Assembly: GCA_963726665.1 (NCBI GenBank)
Contig: CAVSDW010000021.1
Span: 62,001-126,000, forward strand
DNA: 64,000 nt
Reading direction: 5' to 3'
Source: RPQJ01 sp963726665
Lineage (GTDB): Bacteria; Pseudomonadota; Gammaproteobacteria; Steroidobacterales; Steroidobacteraceae
The notes beneath the pieces were generated by a model. That model was not told the origin of the DNA. It saw only the letters and a program-made list of their open reading frames with translations, and did no database searches. Positions 8,539 through 18,089 of this stretch are shown here, piece after piece (position 1 is the stretch's first letter; every line of letters starts with the position of its first letter). Position numbers and translations under genes: made by a program.

Positions 8539-9087
8539 ATGGCGAAGCTCACCATCCTCGAATTCCCGGACCCCCGCCTGCGCACCCGGGCGCAGCCCGT
8601 CGCCGCCGTGGACGACAGCGTCCGCCGGCTCATCGACGACATGCTCGAGACCATGTATGCGGCACCGGGCGTGGGCCTGGCTGCGACCCAGGTGGACGTG
8701 CACCGGCGGGTGCTGGTCGCCGACGTGACCCGGGAGCAGGACCGGCCGCTTGCGTTCGTGAACCCGGAGATCCTGGAGCGCGAGGGAACGGTCGAGGCCG
8801 AGGAGGGGTGCCTATCGGTGCCCGGCATCTTCGACACCCTGGCCACGCGCTCGGAGCGCATCGTGGTCCGCGCGCTGGACCGCAACGGCAAGCCGTTCGA
8901 GATGGAAGCCGACGGGCTGCTCGCGATCTGCATCCAGCACGAAATGGACCACCTCGAGGGCAAGCTGTTCGTCGACTACCTCTCCGACCTCAAGCGCACG
9001 CGCATCCGCAAGAAGCTGGAAAAAGAGCGGCGCGATAAGGGTGCTGGCCCGATCCGCCGCGAACGATCCTCGGTTCCGGTGATCTAG
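8539..9087 (+). CDS. def: Peptide deformylase
   Basis: Metallo-hydrolase that removes the formyl group from nascent N-terminal methionine. 182 residues. All three family motifs are intact: GVGLAATQ (about 46-53), EEGCLSVPG (about 90-98, metal-binding Cys) and QHEMDHLEG (about 133-141, two metal-binding His and catalytic Glu). It is first in a plus-strand run with fmt, the enzyme that adds the same formyl group to initiator tRNA. The 177-bp gap to the LysM gene holds TATAAT-like sequence at about 8401-8406. Confidence 0.98.
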   Translation: MAKLTILEFPDPRLRTRAQPVAAVDDSVRRLIDDMLETMYAAPGVGLAATQVDVHRRVLVADVTREQDRPLAFVNPEILEREGTVEAEEGCLSVPGIFDTLATRSERIVVRALDRNGKPFEMEADGLLAICIQHEMDHLEGKLFVDYLSDLKRTRIRKKLEKERRDKGAGPIRRERSSVPVI

Positions 9088-9130
9088 GGTTTTCGGCCTG
9101 CCGTGCGCAGGCCGTTCGCACCACGACCCC

Positions 9131-10102
9131 ATGACCTCACGGCTGCGCATCGTCTTCGCCGGAACGCCTGAGTTTTCCGTTCCCGCCCTCGACGCACTGC
9201 ACGCGGCGGGCCACGACCTCGTGGCTGTCTACACCCAGCCCGACCGTCCGGCGGGCCGCGGACGCGAACTTAAGGCAGGGCCCGTGAAGCGCCGCGCCCT
9301 GGAACTCGGCCTGCGTGTCGAGCAGCCGGCCACGCTGCGATCCGCGGACGCCGCGGCGACGCTCGCGTCGTTCGGGGCCGACCTCATGGTCGTGGTGGCC
9401 TATGGGCTCATCCTGCCGCAGGCCATCCTCGACCTGCCGCGGCTCGGCTGCCTCAACATCCACGCGTCGCTGCTGCCACGGTGGCGGGGCGCCGCCCCCA
9501 TACATCGCGCGATCCTCGCGGGCGACACGCGCACGGGCGTCACCATCATGAAGATGGACGCCGGCCTCGACACCGGGCCGATGCTCCTGGTGCGCGAGAC
9601 CGGGATCGGGCCGGAGGAGATCGCGGGCGCCGTCCACGACCGGCTCGCCGCGCTCGGTGCCGAGGCGATCGTCGAGGCAGTCGCCGGATGGGCGGACGGC
9701 CGCCTCGCGCCCGTGGAGCAGCCCGCGGAAGGCGTGACCTACGCGACCAAGATCGGCAAGGAAGAGGCCTCGATCGACTGGTCGAGGCCCGCCATCGAGA
9801 TCGCCCGGCAGGTGCGCGCATTCAACCCGTGGCCCGTCGCGGAGACCCGCTGGCTCGGCCGCCAGCTGCGAGTCTGGGAGGCGGCCCCGCTGGCACCGGC
9901 CGACGTCCCGCAGGGCCAGGGCGGCACCGTTGCCGGATCTGAGCCAGGCCGAGTGGTCGAGACCGGGCGAGGCCGGCTCGTCGTTGCGACCGGTGACGGA
10001 TTGCTCGAACTGCGCCGGCTGCAGCTCGCCGGCCGAAACGCGATGGCGGCGGCCGAGTTCCTGAACGCGAACGCGCTCGCCGGCGCGAGGCTGGGCTCGT
10101 GA
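9131..10102 (+). CDS. fmt: Methionyl-tRNA formyltransferase
   Basis: Formylates initiator Met-tRNA using 10-formyl-tetrahydrofolate. 323 residues. N-terminal formyltransferase fold: FAGTPEFSVPALDAL at the start, VVVAYGLILPQAIL, and the catalytic block LNIHASLLPRWRGAAPIHRAIL with the SLLPRWRGAAP signature. The C-terminal OB-like domain covers roughly 205-320 (KIGKEEASIDW, RAFNPWP). Its stop overlaps the rsmB start. Confidence 0.98.
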   Translation: MTSRLRIVFAGTPEFSVPALDALHAAGHDLVAVYTQPDRPAGRGRELKAGPVKRRALELGLRVEQPATLRSADAAATLASFGADLMVVVAYGLILPQAILDLPRLGCLNIHASLLPRWRGAAPIHRAILAGDTRTGVTIMKMDAGLDTGPMLLVRETGIGPEEIAGAVHDRLAALGAEAIVEAVAGWADGRLAPVEQPAEGVTYATKIGKEEASIDWSRPAIEIARQVRAFNPWPVAETRWLGRQLRVWEAAPLAPADVPQGQGGTVAGSEPGRVVETGRGRLVVATGDGLLELRRLQLAGRNAMAAAEFLNANALAGARLGS

Positions 10103-11427
10103 GCGCGCAACCGAGCGCCGCAGAGGTCCGGGCCTCGGCCGCGCGCCTGGTGTCGCAGGCCCTGGATCGCGGCCGCTCGCTCGACGACCTCCTGGCGGCC
10201 GACACCGACGAGGGATCGGCCCGGGGCCTCAAGCGATCACTGTGCTATGGCACGCTGCGCTGGCACTTCCGACTGATCGAGATCCTGCGACTGCTTTGCG
10301 AGCGCCCGCCGGAGGGAATCGCGCCGGAATTGCGCGCGCTGCTCGAAGTGGGGCTTTTCCAGCTCTTGTCGGGCGAGGTCGCCGAACACGCGGCGGTCGC
10401 GGAGACCGTGGGGGCGGCGAAGGTGATGGGGCACGCCAGGGCGGCCGGTTTCGTAAACGCGGTCCTGCGGCGGTTCCAGCGCGAGCGCGAGGCGGTGCTC
10501 GCGGCGGCGGACCGCGACCTCGCGATTCGCACCGCGCATCCGCGCTGGTTCGTCGAGGCGCTCGGCCGCGAATGCCCGGAGGCGCGTGGGGCCATCCTGG
10601 AAGCGAACAACGCGCACCCGCCGATGTGGCTCAGGGTGAATCGGATGCGGGCCGACGTCGATGGCTGCGCGACCGAACTCGAGTCTGCGGGCTGGACCGT
10701 TCACAGGCACCCGTTTGCACCGGACGCTCTCAGGATCGACCCGCCCGCGGACGTGCGGACACTGCCCGGGTTCGCCGAGGGCCGGCTGTCGGTGCAGGAC
10801 GCCGCGGCCCAGCTTGCGGTGGAGGTGCTCGGCCCGCAGCCGGGCGAGCGGATCCTGGACGCCTGCGCGGCCCCCGGCGGAAAGACCTGTCACGTGCTCG
10901 AGCGGGTGGCCGGCCGGGCCGATGTGACGGCGCTGGACGTATCGGAGCCGCGGCTCATCCGGGTGCGCGAAAACCTGCAGCGCCTCGGGCTGGAGGCCCG
11001 GGTGGAGGCCGGCGACGTCGCCGAGGCCGGGCAGTGGTGGGATGGGCGACCTTTCGACCGCATCCTGCTCGATGTTCCCTGTTCGGCCACCGGGGTGATA
11101 CGCCGGCACCCTGACATCAAGGTGCTACGTCGTGCCCGGGACATCCCGACCCTGGCCCGGAGGCAGGGGGTGCTGTTGCGCGCCGCCTGGGGCCTGTTGC
11201 GGCCCGGAGGCGTCCTTCTTTACACGACCTGCTCGGCGCTGCGGGCCGAGAACGAGGAGGCGGTCGCCGCCTTCCTGGCTGGGGCGCCCGACGCGCGGGA
11301 CGATACGCCCCAGCGGTGTGCCGGCTGGCCGACGCGGCCCGCCAGCGCCGGTCCGGGGTACCGGGTGCAAGCCGGGGAAGCCGAGATGGACGGCTTCTAT
11401 TATGCTTGCCTTGCCAAGCAGCCCTGA
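10099..11427 (+). CDS. rsmB: 16S rRNA m5C967 methyltransferase RsmB
   Basis: S-adenosylmethionine-dependent cytosine-5 methyltransferase of 16S rRNA. 442 residues. N-terminal NusB-like RNA-binding domain (about 1-140; KRSLCYGTLRWHFRL). SAM-binding motif LDACAAPGGKTCHVLE near 255, motif IV DRILLDVPCSATGVIRRHPDIK with the PCS catalytic region, and GGVLLYTTCSALRAENE with the second conserved Cys. GTG start overlapping the fmt stop by 4 nt; the gene downstream begins 8 bp after the stop. Confidence 0.96.
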   Translation: MSAQPSAAEVRASAARLVSQALDRGRSLDDLLAADTDEGSARGLKRSLCYGTLRWHFRLIEILRLLCERPPEGIAPELRALLEVGLFQLLSGEVAEHAAVAETVGAAKVMGHARAAGFVNAVLRRFQREREAVLAAADRDLAIRTAHPRWFVEALGRECPEARGAILEANNAHPPMWLRVNRMRADVDGCATELESAGWTVHRHPFAPDALRIDPPADVRTLPGFAEGRLSVQDAAAQLAVEVLGPQPGERILDACAAPGGKTCHVLERVAGRADVTALDVSEPRLIRVRENLQRLGLEARVEAGDVAEAGQWWDGRPFDRILLDVPCSATGVIRRHPDIKVLRRARDIPTLARRQGVLLRAAWGLLRPGGVLLYTTCSALRAENEEAVAAFLAGAPDARDDTPQRCAGWPTRPASAGPGYRVQAGEAEMDGFYYACLAKQP

Positions 11428-11435
11428 CGTTGGAA

Positions 11436-12038
11436 ATGAGCAACAGCCAGAGTCCATCCCGTCACTACGCGCAGGAATTCCTGCGACGCGGAGCGATGTT
11501 GGTCGTGTGCTTTCTGGCAACGGCCGGCGCGACCGCGGCCCCCGAGGAGATGGGCGTGGCCGTCCGCAGCGCATCGCTCAGCCTGGACCAGGACGTCTAC
11601 GAACTGGATGCGCGCATCGAAGTCCGCCTGCCGGAAGACGCGCGCAAGGCCATCGAGGCAGGACTCACGATGCGGCTCGACTATGAAATCGAGCTGGCAC
11701 GGGTCAGGAACTACATGCTCGACGCGACGGCGGCCGCGCTTACGCAGAGCTACGAGCTGAATTACCACGCACTGAGCCAGCGCTACCTGGTGCGCAACCT
11801 GAACACCGGAGAGCAGCAGGACTACGGCACCCTGCAGTCGGCGCTCGAACGACTCTCCGACGTTCGCGGGCTGCCGGTCGTCGACGCCGCGCTGGTCGAG
11901 CCCGATCACAGCTATGAGGTGCGGGTCCGCGCCGTGCTCGACCTCAATTCCGGTTCCGAAGCGCTGCGATGGATCCTGTTCTGGACCGACGACTGGAGCG
12001 CCAGCAGCGAGTGGTACGAATGGCCGCTCCGACCCTGA
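11436..12038 (+). CDS. DUF4390 protein, exported
   Basis: 200-residue protein of unknown function in the DUF4390 family. The start at 11436 gives a short signal peptide (about residues 18-36, ending near ATAAPEE). A mature beta-rich region follows, with blocks ASLSLDQDVYELDARIEV, YELNYHALSQRYLV and WILFWTDDW. Proteins of this family are regularly encoded between rsmB and an NtrY-like kinase, as here. The 3' end overlaps the kinase start by 19 nt, so the two are likely co-translated; an accessory role for the kinase is an inference. Confidence 0.85.
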   Translation: MSNSQSPSRHYAQEFLRRGAMLVVCFLATAGATAAPEEMGVAVRSASLSLDQDVYELDARIEVRLPEDARKAIEAGLTMRLDYEIELARVRNYMLDATAAALTQSYELNYHALSQRYLVRNLNTGEQQDYGTLQSALERLSDVRGLPVVDAALVEPDHSYEVRVRAVLDLNSGSEALRWILFWTDDWSASSEWYEWPLRP

Positions 12039-14263
12039 GGCGGGCGCTCGCGGCCGGGCTGATGGGCCTCGGCGGCCTGCTGTGGCTGGCCGCGATCCTG
12101 TTCATGGCGCAGACGGCCCAGAACTCCACGCAGTTCAGCCGCCTGCACCCGTGGATCCTCGGGATCAACGTTGCGGGCCTCATCATCCTGGTCGGACTGC
12201 TCGCGACGAAACTCGCGCAGCTCGTCCGCGATTTCCGCGGCCAGGTGATCGGCTCGCGCCTGCAGGCGCGCATGGTGCTGATCTTCGGCGTGCTGGCGAC
12301 GCTGCCGATCCTGCTCGTGTACTTCTTCGCCGTGCAGTTCCTGAACAAGGGTATCGACAGCTGGTTCAACGTCGAGATCAGGGAGAGCCTCGACGACGCA
12401 CTGGTGCTGAGCCGTTCGGCGCTCGAGACCCGCATGCGGGAGCATCTCGCCAGCACGCAGCTCGTCGCCGACGAGCTCGTGGCGAGCGGCGGGGCGATGC
12501 CGAGCCTGCTCGAGGCGCTGCGGCAGCAGGTCGGCGCGCTGGACATCGTTGTCGCGTCCGACTCGGGCGCGGTGATCGCGGTCGGCAAGGGGCTGTCGTC
12601 GGAGGTCGTGCCCGACGAAGTGCCTGGCGAGGTCCTGCTGCAGGTGAAACAGGGCCAGCCGTTCGTGAGTCTCGAACCGCAGCCCGAAGGCGGCTACATC
12701 GTGCGCACCGCCGTGCCGATGGGCAGCCCGATCCCGGGCGGGCAACGGCAGGTCGTGCAGGCCGTGTATCCGGTTCCGGAGCGGCTGGGCGCGCTCGCAG
12801 ACGCCGTCCAGGCCGCGTACAAGCAGTTCGGCGAGAAGGACTACCTGCGCAAGCCGCTGAAGGCGAGCTTCATCCTGACGCTGACCGTGGTGCTGCTGTT
12901 GTCGCTGCTGGCCGCGTGGTACGGGGCGATCTTCACGGCGCAGAAACTGGTGCAGCCCATCCAGGACCTCGTGAAGGGAACCCGCGCGGTGGCGGAGGGC
13001 GACCTCGACACGCGCCTTCCCCTCACCTCGCACGACGAGATGGGCTTCCTCGTGCACTCGTTCAACGACATGACGAAGCGGCTGCGCCGCGCGCGCGAGG
13101 ACCAGAGCCGCGCGCAGCAGGCGGCGGAGACCGAGCGCACCAACCTCGCGGTCATCCTTGCTCGCCTGTCCACCGGGGTCGTTTCGCTCGAGCCCGACCT
13201 GCGGGTGCGCACGGCGAACCGCGCTGCCGGCATGATCCTCGGCGAGGACCTCGAGCCGTCTGTCGGCCTGACGCTCGCCGAACTCGGCGAGGGGCGCCCC
13301 GGCGACGGGCTGCTGCGGCAGTTCGTCGAGTCCTGCCGGGCGCGGCTGGCGGCCGGCGACGTAGAGTGGCGCGAGCAGCTCACGTTCAAAGCGGGCTCGT
13401 CCGGCCGGCGGGTCGTGATGTGCGCGTGTACGCCGCTGCCTGGGGAAGGCGAGGCGCCGGGCGGCTACGTGCTCGTGTTCGACGACATCACGGCGATGCT
13501 GCAGGCCCAGCGCGAGGCGGCCTGGGGCGAGGTGGCCCGCAGGCTCGCGCACGAGATCAAGAATCCCCTGACCCCCATCCGCCTGTCGGCCGAGCGCATG
13601 CGGCTCAAGCTGATGCCGTCGATGAACGAGAAGGACGCGCAGCTTCTCGATCGAGGCACCGAGACCATCGTGCAGCAGGTCGAGGCGATGAAGGAGATGG
13701 TCAACGCGTTCAGCGAGTACGCGCGTGCGCCACGCTTCGAGATGGCGACGCTCGGCCTCAACAAGCTGGTGACCGAGGTGACCGACCTCTATCGCGCGCA
13801 GGTCGTGGGCAGGGGCGTGCGCCTGCGGGTCTCGCTCGACCCGGCGCTCACGACGGTGGTCGCGGACCAGGGCCGGCTGCGACAACTGCTCCACAACCTG
13901 CTCACCAATGCCGTCGAGGCGCTGGAGGGCCGGCCGGACGGCGAGATCTCGATCGCGACGCACCTCGCGACCCGGGACGGCGCGGAGGTCGCCGAGGTCG
14001 TGGTCGAGGACAACGGCCCCGGCTTCCCGCGCGAGCTGATCGGGCAGGTGTTCGACCCGTACGTGACCACCAAGGCGCGGGGCACGGGCCTCGGCCTCGC
14101 CATCGTGCGCAAGATCGTCGAGGAGCACGGCGGCGGCATCGAGGCCGACAATCGCCCGGAGGGCGGAGCGCGCGTGCGCGTCGGCCTGCCGGTCAGTGAT
14201 TCAACGCGTGGCCAGGCGCGGCATGAGCCGCGCAGGCCCGAGCCAAGGAGAGAGCGTGCATGA
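12020..14263 (+). CDS. ntrY: NtrY-like sensor histidine kinase
   Basis: Membrane sensor kinase, 747 residues. Hydrophobic segments near residues 10-33, 42-62 and 82-103 precede a periplasmic sensor region of about 160 residues. A further membrane segment (about 270-295) is followed by HAMP (IQDLVKGTRAVAEGDLDTRL). Then a PAS-like domain (about 355-490), HisKA with the phospho-acceptor in RRLAHEIKNPLTPIRLSAER, and HATPase with N box NLLTNAVEAL, G1 VEDNGPGF and G2 GTGLGLAIV. The stop overlaps the regulator start (ATGA). The signal is unknown; the name follows architecture and gene order. Confidence 0.9.
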   Translation: MAAPTLRRALAAGLMGLGGLLWLAAILFMAQTAQNSTQFSRLHPWILGINVAGLIILVGLLATKLAQLVRDFRGQVIGSRLQARMVLIFGVLATLPILLVYFFAVQFLNKGIDSWFNVEIRESLDDALVLSRSALETRMREHLASTQLVADELVASGGAMPSLLEALRQQVGALDIVVASDSGAVIAVGKGLSSEVVPDEVPGEVLLQVKQGQPFVSLEPQPEGGYIVRTAVPMGSPIPGGQRQVVQAVYPVPERLGALADAVQAAYKQFGEKDYLRKPLKASFILTLTVVLLLSLLAAWYGAIFTAQKLVQPIQDLVKGTRAVAEGDLDTRLPLTSHDEMGFLVHSFNDMTKRLRRAREDQSRAQQAAETERTNLAVILARLSTGVVSLEPDLRVRTANRAAGMILGEDLEPSVGLTLAELGEGRPGDGLLRQFVESCRARLAAGDVEWREQLTFKAGSSGRRVVMCACTPLPGEGEAPGGYVLVFDDITAMLQAQREAAWGEVARRLAHEIKNPLTPIRLSAERMRLKLMPSMNEKDAQLLDRGTETIVQQVEAMKEMVNAFSEYARAPRFEMATLGLNKLVTEVTDLYRAQVVGRGVRLRVSLDPALTTVVADQGRLRQLLHNLLTNAVEALEGRPDGEISIATHLATRDGAEVAEVVVEDNGPGFPRELIGQVFDPYVTTKARGTGLGLAIVRKIVEEHGGGIEADNRPEGGARVRVGLPVSDSTRGQARHEPRRPEPRRERA

Positions 14264-15618
14264 GTAACGCGCGGATACTGGTCGTGGACGACGAGGCGGA
14301 CATCCGCGAACTGGTGCAGGAGATCCTCACCGAGGAAGGCTACCTGGTCGGCGTGGCGGGCAACGCCGCGGAGGCGAGGGCCGCCTGCGCGAGGCAGCTT
14401 CCCGACCTCGTGCTGCTCGACATCTGGATGCCGGACACCGACGGCATCAGCCTGCTGCGCGAGTGGCAGAACACGTTCGGGGCCACGCTGCCCGTCGTCA
14501 TGATGTCGGGGCACGGCACGGTCGAGACCGCCGTCGAAGCCACTCGCCTCGGCGCGCTCGACTACGTCGAGAAGCCACTGTCGCTCGCGAAGCTCCTGCG
14601 CACCGTGCGCAGCGCGCTCGAGGAGGGCGGGCGTCGCCGGCAGGCGGCGCGCTCGCTGGTGCCGCCGCTGATCGCGCCGGCGGGCCGCAGTCGCCTGATG
14701 CGCGAGCTGCGCGACCAGGTGAAGCAACTCGCTCCGCACGAGGCGCCGGTGCTGATCGTCGGCGAGCCCGGCACCGGTCGCGAGGCGTTCGCGCGCTACA
14801 TGCACTCGCTCGGACCGCAGGCCGGCGGGCCGTTCGTGACGGCCGTGGCCGGGGCACTGAATGGCGACGGCGCGGAAGCGATCCTCTATGGCTCGGAGTC
14901 GGGCGGCGTCGTGCGCAAGGGGCTCATGGAGCAGGCGGAGCGCGGCGTGCTGTTCCTCAATGAACTCGGAGACCTCGGGCCTGACGCGCAGCGCCTGCTG
15001 TTCGCGGCCATCGACGCCGGCACCTTCCGTCGCGTGGGTGGAAGCGCCCCGGTGCGCTTCGACACGCGCGTGATTTCCTCGGCGCAGCCCGGCTTCGAAA
15101 CCCGCGGCGTGGAACCCTTCCGCGTCGACCTGCTGTCGCACCTGAACGTGCTGACGCTCAGGATCCCGCCGCTGCGCGACTACGCGGAAGACGTGCCGGA
15201 CCTCCTGCGTCACTACGTTGACCGGCTGATCGAGGACGAGCGTCTCGGGTTCCGTCGCTTCGGCGTCGCCGCCCAGAATCGCCTGCGCAACTATCCCTGG
15301 CCGGGGAACATCCGCGAGCTCAAGAATCTCGTGCACCGGCTGCTGATCCAGGGCGGGCCGCCGGAGATCTCTCTCGAGGAGATCGAGCGCGAAATCGCCT
15401 CGCAGGCGGTGTCCGACGATCCGCTGGTCAAGCAGGACCTGCTCTCCATGCCGCTGCGCGAGGCGCGCGAGCACTTCGAGCGCGCCTACCTGACGCAGCA
15501 GCTGCAGTTGTGCGGCGGCAAGGTCGGCCAGCTCGCCAAGCGCGTCGGAATGGAGCGCACGCACCTCTATCGGAAGCTGCGTTCGCTCGGCGTGGACTTC
15601 AGGCAGGTCGAGGACTGA
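14260..15618 (+). CDS. ntrX: NtrX-like response regulator with degenerate AAA+ domain
   Basis: Partner of the kinase upstream. 452 residues. The receiver domain is intact (DDE at 10-12, phospho-Asp54 in LVLLDIWMPD, Lys105). The middle domain is clearly derived from a sigma-54 activator but damaged: Walker A is GEPGTGRE (about 168-175, Lys to Arg), the GAFTGA loop is replaced by GGVVRKG (about 215-221), and Walker B is GVLFLNELG (Asp to Asn). The Fis-type helix-turn-helix at the C-terminus is well kept (GGKVGQLAKRVGMERTHLYR). It probably binds DNA but should not hydrolyse ATP or open sigma-54 promoters in the usual way. Confidence 0.9.
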   Translation: MSNARILVVDDEADIRELVQEILTEEGYLVGVAGNAAEARAACARQLPDLVLLDIWMPDTDGISLLREWQNTFGATLPVVMMSGHGTVETAVEATRLGALDYVEKPLSLAKLLRTVRSALEEGGRRRQAARSLVPPLIAPAGRSRLMRELRDQVKQLAPHEAPVLIVGEPGTGREAFARYMHSLGPQAGGPFVTAVAGALNGDGAEAILYGSESGGVVRKGLMEQAERGVLFLNELGDLGPDAQRLLFAAIDAGTFRRVGGSAPVRFDTRVISSAQPGFETRGVEPFRVDLLSHLNVLTLRIPPLRDYAEDVPDLLRHYVDRLIEDERLGFRRFGVAAQNRLRNYPWPGNIRELKNLVHRLLIQGGPPEISLEEIEREIASQAVSDDPLVKQDLLSMPLREAREHFERAYLTQQLQLCGGKVGQLAKRVGMERTHLYRKLRSLGVDFRQVED

Positions 15619-15627
15619 CGCAGGCGG

Positions 15628-17412
15628 TCAGCGGCGATAGATCGGGTAGAGGTTGTAGCGCTCGTCGCTGGAGGGGTGCCTGCGCCTGAAGAACTCCAGG
15701 CGCGCGTCGGGGTCCGCCGCGAACGCCGGGTCGTCCCGCAGCCGCCGCTCGAATTCGGCGCGCAGCTCCGGGTCGGAGGCGAGCATGTCCCGCGCCACGG
15801 CCTCGGTCACGTAGTTTTCCATGTATTCCTTCTGCTCGAAGGCCGTGTCGAAATAGCCCCACGACACGTATGAATCCGGCGCCTGCGGTTCGAGCAGCGA
15901 CATGACGAGGCGAGCCTCGGGCTGGGCGATCGGCACGTAAAGCGAGCCGGCCGGCACGTCGCGCTTCTCGTCGCGCCACGAACCCGTGACTTTCACCCCG
16001 ACGTGTCCTTCGAAGCTCTCTTTCTCCGGCACGACGCTGTCGGCCCGGAACGCCTGCAACGCGAGTCCGGGCTGCGGCGCAGCGGTGACCTCGAAACGGA
16101 TGCCCTGCTCCTTCAGGCGCGCGGACATCCGCGCCGCATACGCGGCCGGCACGATGTAGCCGTGCACGGGTGCCACGACCTCGAGGTCGGGAACGACTTC
16201 GTACCTGAACGGCACGTGCCAGACCTCGGGCGTGGTCTCGTCGTAACGTATCCACGGACGGCCCGAGACCGCTGATTCCTCGCGTACGAACGCGTAGCCC
16301 GGGAAGTCGATGGTGCGTACGGCGTCCGAGTTCCTGTACGAAAGAACGACGGGTTCGCCCGCGAGCCGCGTGGCCCGGGTGTCCGCCGCGCGCGCCGCCG
16401 TGAGCCAGGCTGTCCCGTCGCGGGCGGCGAGGCCGACCAGCGCCAGGATCGTGGCCCGGGTCGCCGCGACGCGCCGCGCGTAGGTCTTCCACGAGTGCGT
16501 CTCGACCTGCGCTGAAAAGCGATTGCGCACGGGCCAGTAGCCGAGTGAATAACGCGCCTCGGCGACGGCATCCTCGAATCCGGACTCCGGCTCGTCTTCC
16601 CGGACGAATTCCGGATAGAACGCGAGTGACATGAATCCCTGGCGCTCGAGGTCCGCGAGCGTTGCGTCGCGCAGCGCGCAGCCGGTGCGTCCGAGGTCGA
16701 GGTCCCAGGCGTGACAGGGCTCAATCTTGATCGAGATGTCGGGCTGGAACTGCGCGCCGTCGGTCACGTGCATGTCCACGTAGAGGATCGGATCCCACGC
16801 ATTGAGCAGCCCGAGCATCGCGCGCGTCTCGGGCGCCTCGGCCTTGGTGTAGTCGCGATTGAGGTTCAGGTTCTGCGCCGTCGTGCGCCAGCCCATCTCC
16901 TCCGGTCCGCGCTGGTTCGGGCGGTTCCAGCGGCCGAAGCGCTCGTGGCCGTCGACGTTGTAGACGGGCACGAATACGAGCGTGACCCGCGCGAGCGCGC
17001 CCGGGTCGGCGGTGCCGTCGAGCAGTTCCCGCAGCGCGAGGAATCCCGCGTCCTTGCCGTCGATCTCGCCGGCGTGGATGCCGCCCTGGAAGAGGACGAC
17101 CGGGCGGTTGCGCTCGCGCGCCAGCTTTGGCTCGAGGATGCCGTCCGCGGATGCGATGAGGGCAAGCATCGGCCGGCCCTCGGGCGTGCGGCCGAACTCG
17201 GTGCAACGAACCTTCGCGGGCCAGCGCGCAGCATAGGCGGCACACAGGCGCTCGACCTCGTCGTAGCGGCCGGTACGCGTGAAGCCGGACTGCTCGCCGA
17301 TCGTGCGCAGGTCGTTCGTGCGCGCCGGCGCGGGTCCGGCGCCGGCGGAACCGATGACAAAGGTGAAGAGACCGAGCGCGGCGAGCGATGCCCGCCCCCC
17401 GCGCGCGATCAC
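15628..17412 (-). CDS. Exported M14 family zinc carboxypeptidase
   Basis: 594-residue secreted metallopeptidase. GTG start at 17412, overlapping the upstream cytochrome stop (GTGA). A signal peptide (about 1-28) is followed by the M14 domain. Zinc ligands are in GGIHAGEIDGKDAG (His-x-x-Glu) and probably VDMHVTDG. A family Asn/Arg block is NLNLNRDYTKAEAPE, and a candidate catalytic glutamate lies in SAQVETHSWK. A roughly 230-residue C-terminal region without a clear domain follows. Substrate unknown. Confidence 0.88.
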   Translation of the reverse strand: MIARGGRASLAALGLFTFVIGSAGAGPAPARTNDLRTIGEQSGFTRTGRYDEVERLCAAYAARWPAKVRCTEFGRTPEGRPMLALIASADGILEPKLARERNRPVVLFQGGIHAGEIDGKDAGFLALRELLDGTADPGALARVTLVFVPVYNVDGHERFGRWNRPNQRGPEEMGWRTTAQNLNLNRDYTKAEAPETRAMLGLLNAWDPILYVDMHVTDGAQFQPDISIKIEPCHAWDLDLGRTGCALRDATLADLERQGFMSLAFYPEFVREDEPESGFEDAVAEARYSLGYWPVRNRFSAQVETHSWKTYARRVAATRATILALVGLAARDGTAWLTAARAADTRATRLAGEPVVLSYRNSDAVRTIDFPGYAFVREESAVSGRPWIRYDETTPEVWHVPFRYEVVPDLEVVAPVHGYIVPAAYAARMSARLKEQGIRFEVTAAPQPGLALQAFRADSVVPEKESFEGHVGVKVTGSWRDEKRDVPAGSLYVPIAQPEARLVMSLLEPQAPDSYVSWGYFDTAFEQKEYMENYVTEAVARDMLASDPELRAEFERRLRDDPAFAADPDARLEFFRRRHPSSDERYNLYPIYRR

Positions 17413-17915
17413 TGGCCCGCGGCGATCATGTAGTCCACGCCGTTCTTCACTGACTGGTCGGTGAAGTCGGCGCGACCGCCCTTGGGCGGCATATACCCGC
17501 TCTTGCCCTGGAAGCCCTGCAGCGCGTGCTGGTAGAGCGTGTCCTTGCCCTGCGCGATGCGTGGTGCCCAGGCCGCCTTGTCGCCGAACTTCGGCGCGCC
17601 CGCGACGCCGGCCCCGTGGCAGGCGACGCACGCCTGGTTGAACACCGACTCCGCGGGGAGGTCGGTGGCCGTGGTCGGCTGCGCTGCCGGCGACGCCAGG
17701 GCGCTGTTGTCCTGCCCTGCCACCGCGTCGTGCGCGATTGGCATGATCCTCGCCTCGACCTGCTTCGCGTAGACCGGGTCGTCCTGGCGCTGCGCAACGG
17801 ATGTGTTCGCCGCGATGATGCGAGCCACGATGATCAGTGCGATCGCGATACCGACGAGGATGCCGAGTATCAGCATGAACGTGTCGAAGAACTTGCGGTC
17901 GTGTGAAGCGCTCAC
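17409..17915 (-). CDS. Membrane-anchored c-type cytochrome (c5-like)
   Basis: 168 residues from a GTG at 17915 preceded by GGGGAT. One N-terminal membrane segment (about 12-33, FDTFMLILGILVGIAIALII) anchors a periplasmic domain. A linker precedes a single heme site CVACH near residue 100, and the methionine ligand is probably in SGYMPPKGG. Architecture matches monoheme cytochromes c5/c555 that shuttle electrons to terminal oxidases. Coupled to the carboxypeptidase downstream by overlapping codons. Confidence 0.92.
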   Translation of the reverse strand: MSASHDRKFFDTFMLILGILVGIAIALIIVARIIAANTSVAQRQDDPVYAKQVEARIMPIAHDAVAGQDNSALASPAAQPTTATDLPAESVFNQACVACHGAGVAGAPKFGDKAAWAPRIAQGKDTLYQHALQGFQGKSGYMPPKGGRADFTDQSVKNGVDYMIAAGQ

Positions 17916-18089
17916 TGTGGATCCCCGGCAAATGCGCTGAAAACGAGGCCGCGAAGTATACCTTGCGGCGCACGGCCCCGCGCCACCCCGAAATGTACTG
18001 CGACGGGCTCCAAGCTCATGATTCGAGCCGGTTTTCGCAGTACGGATGGACGCCCTTTCTGCCGGCGGTCTATCATCCGCGCCCCGGAC

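Noticed and set aside
14260..15618. Calling the NtrX-like protein a normal sigma-54 activator
   Set aside because: Walker A, Walker B and GAFTGA residues are all altered.
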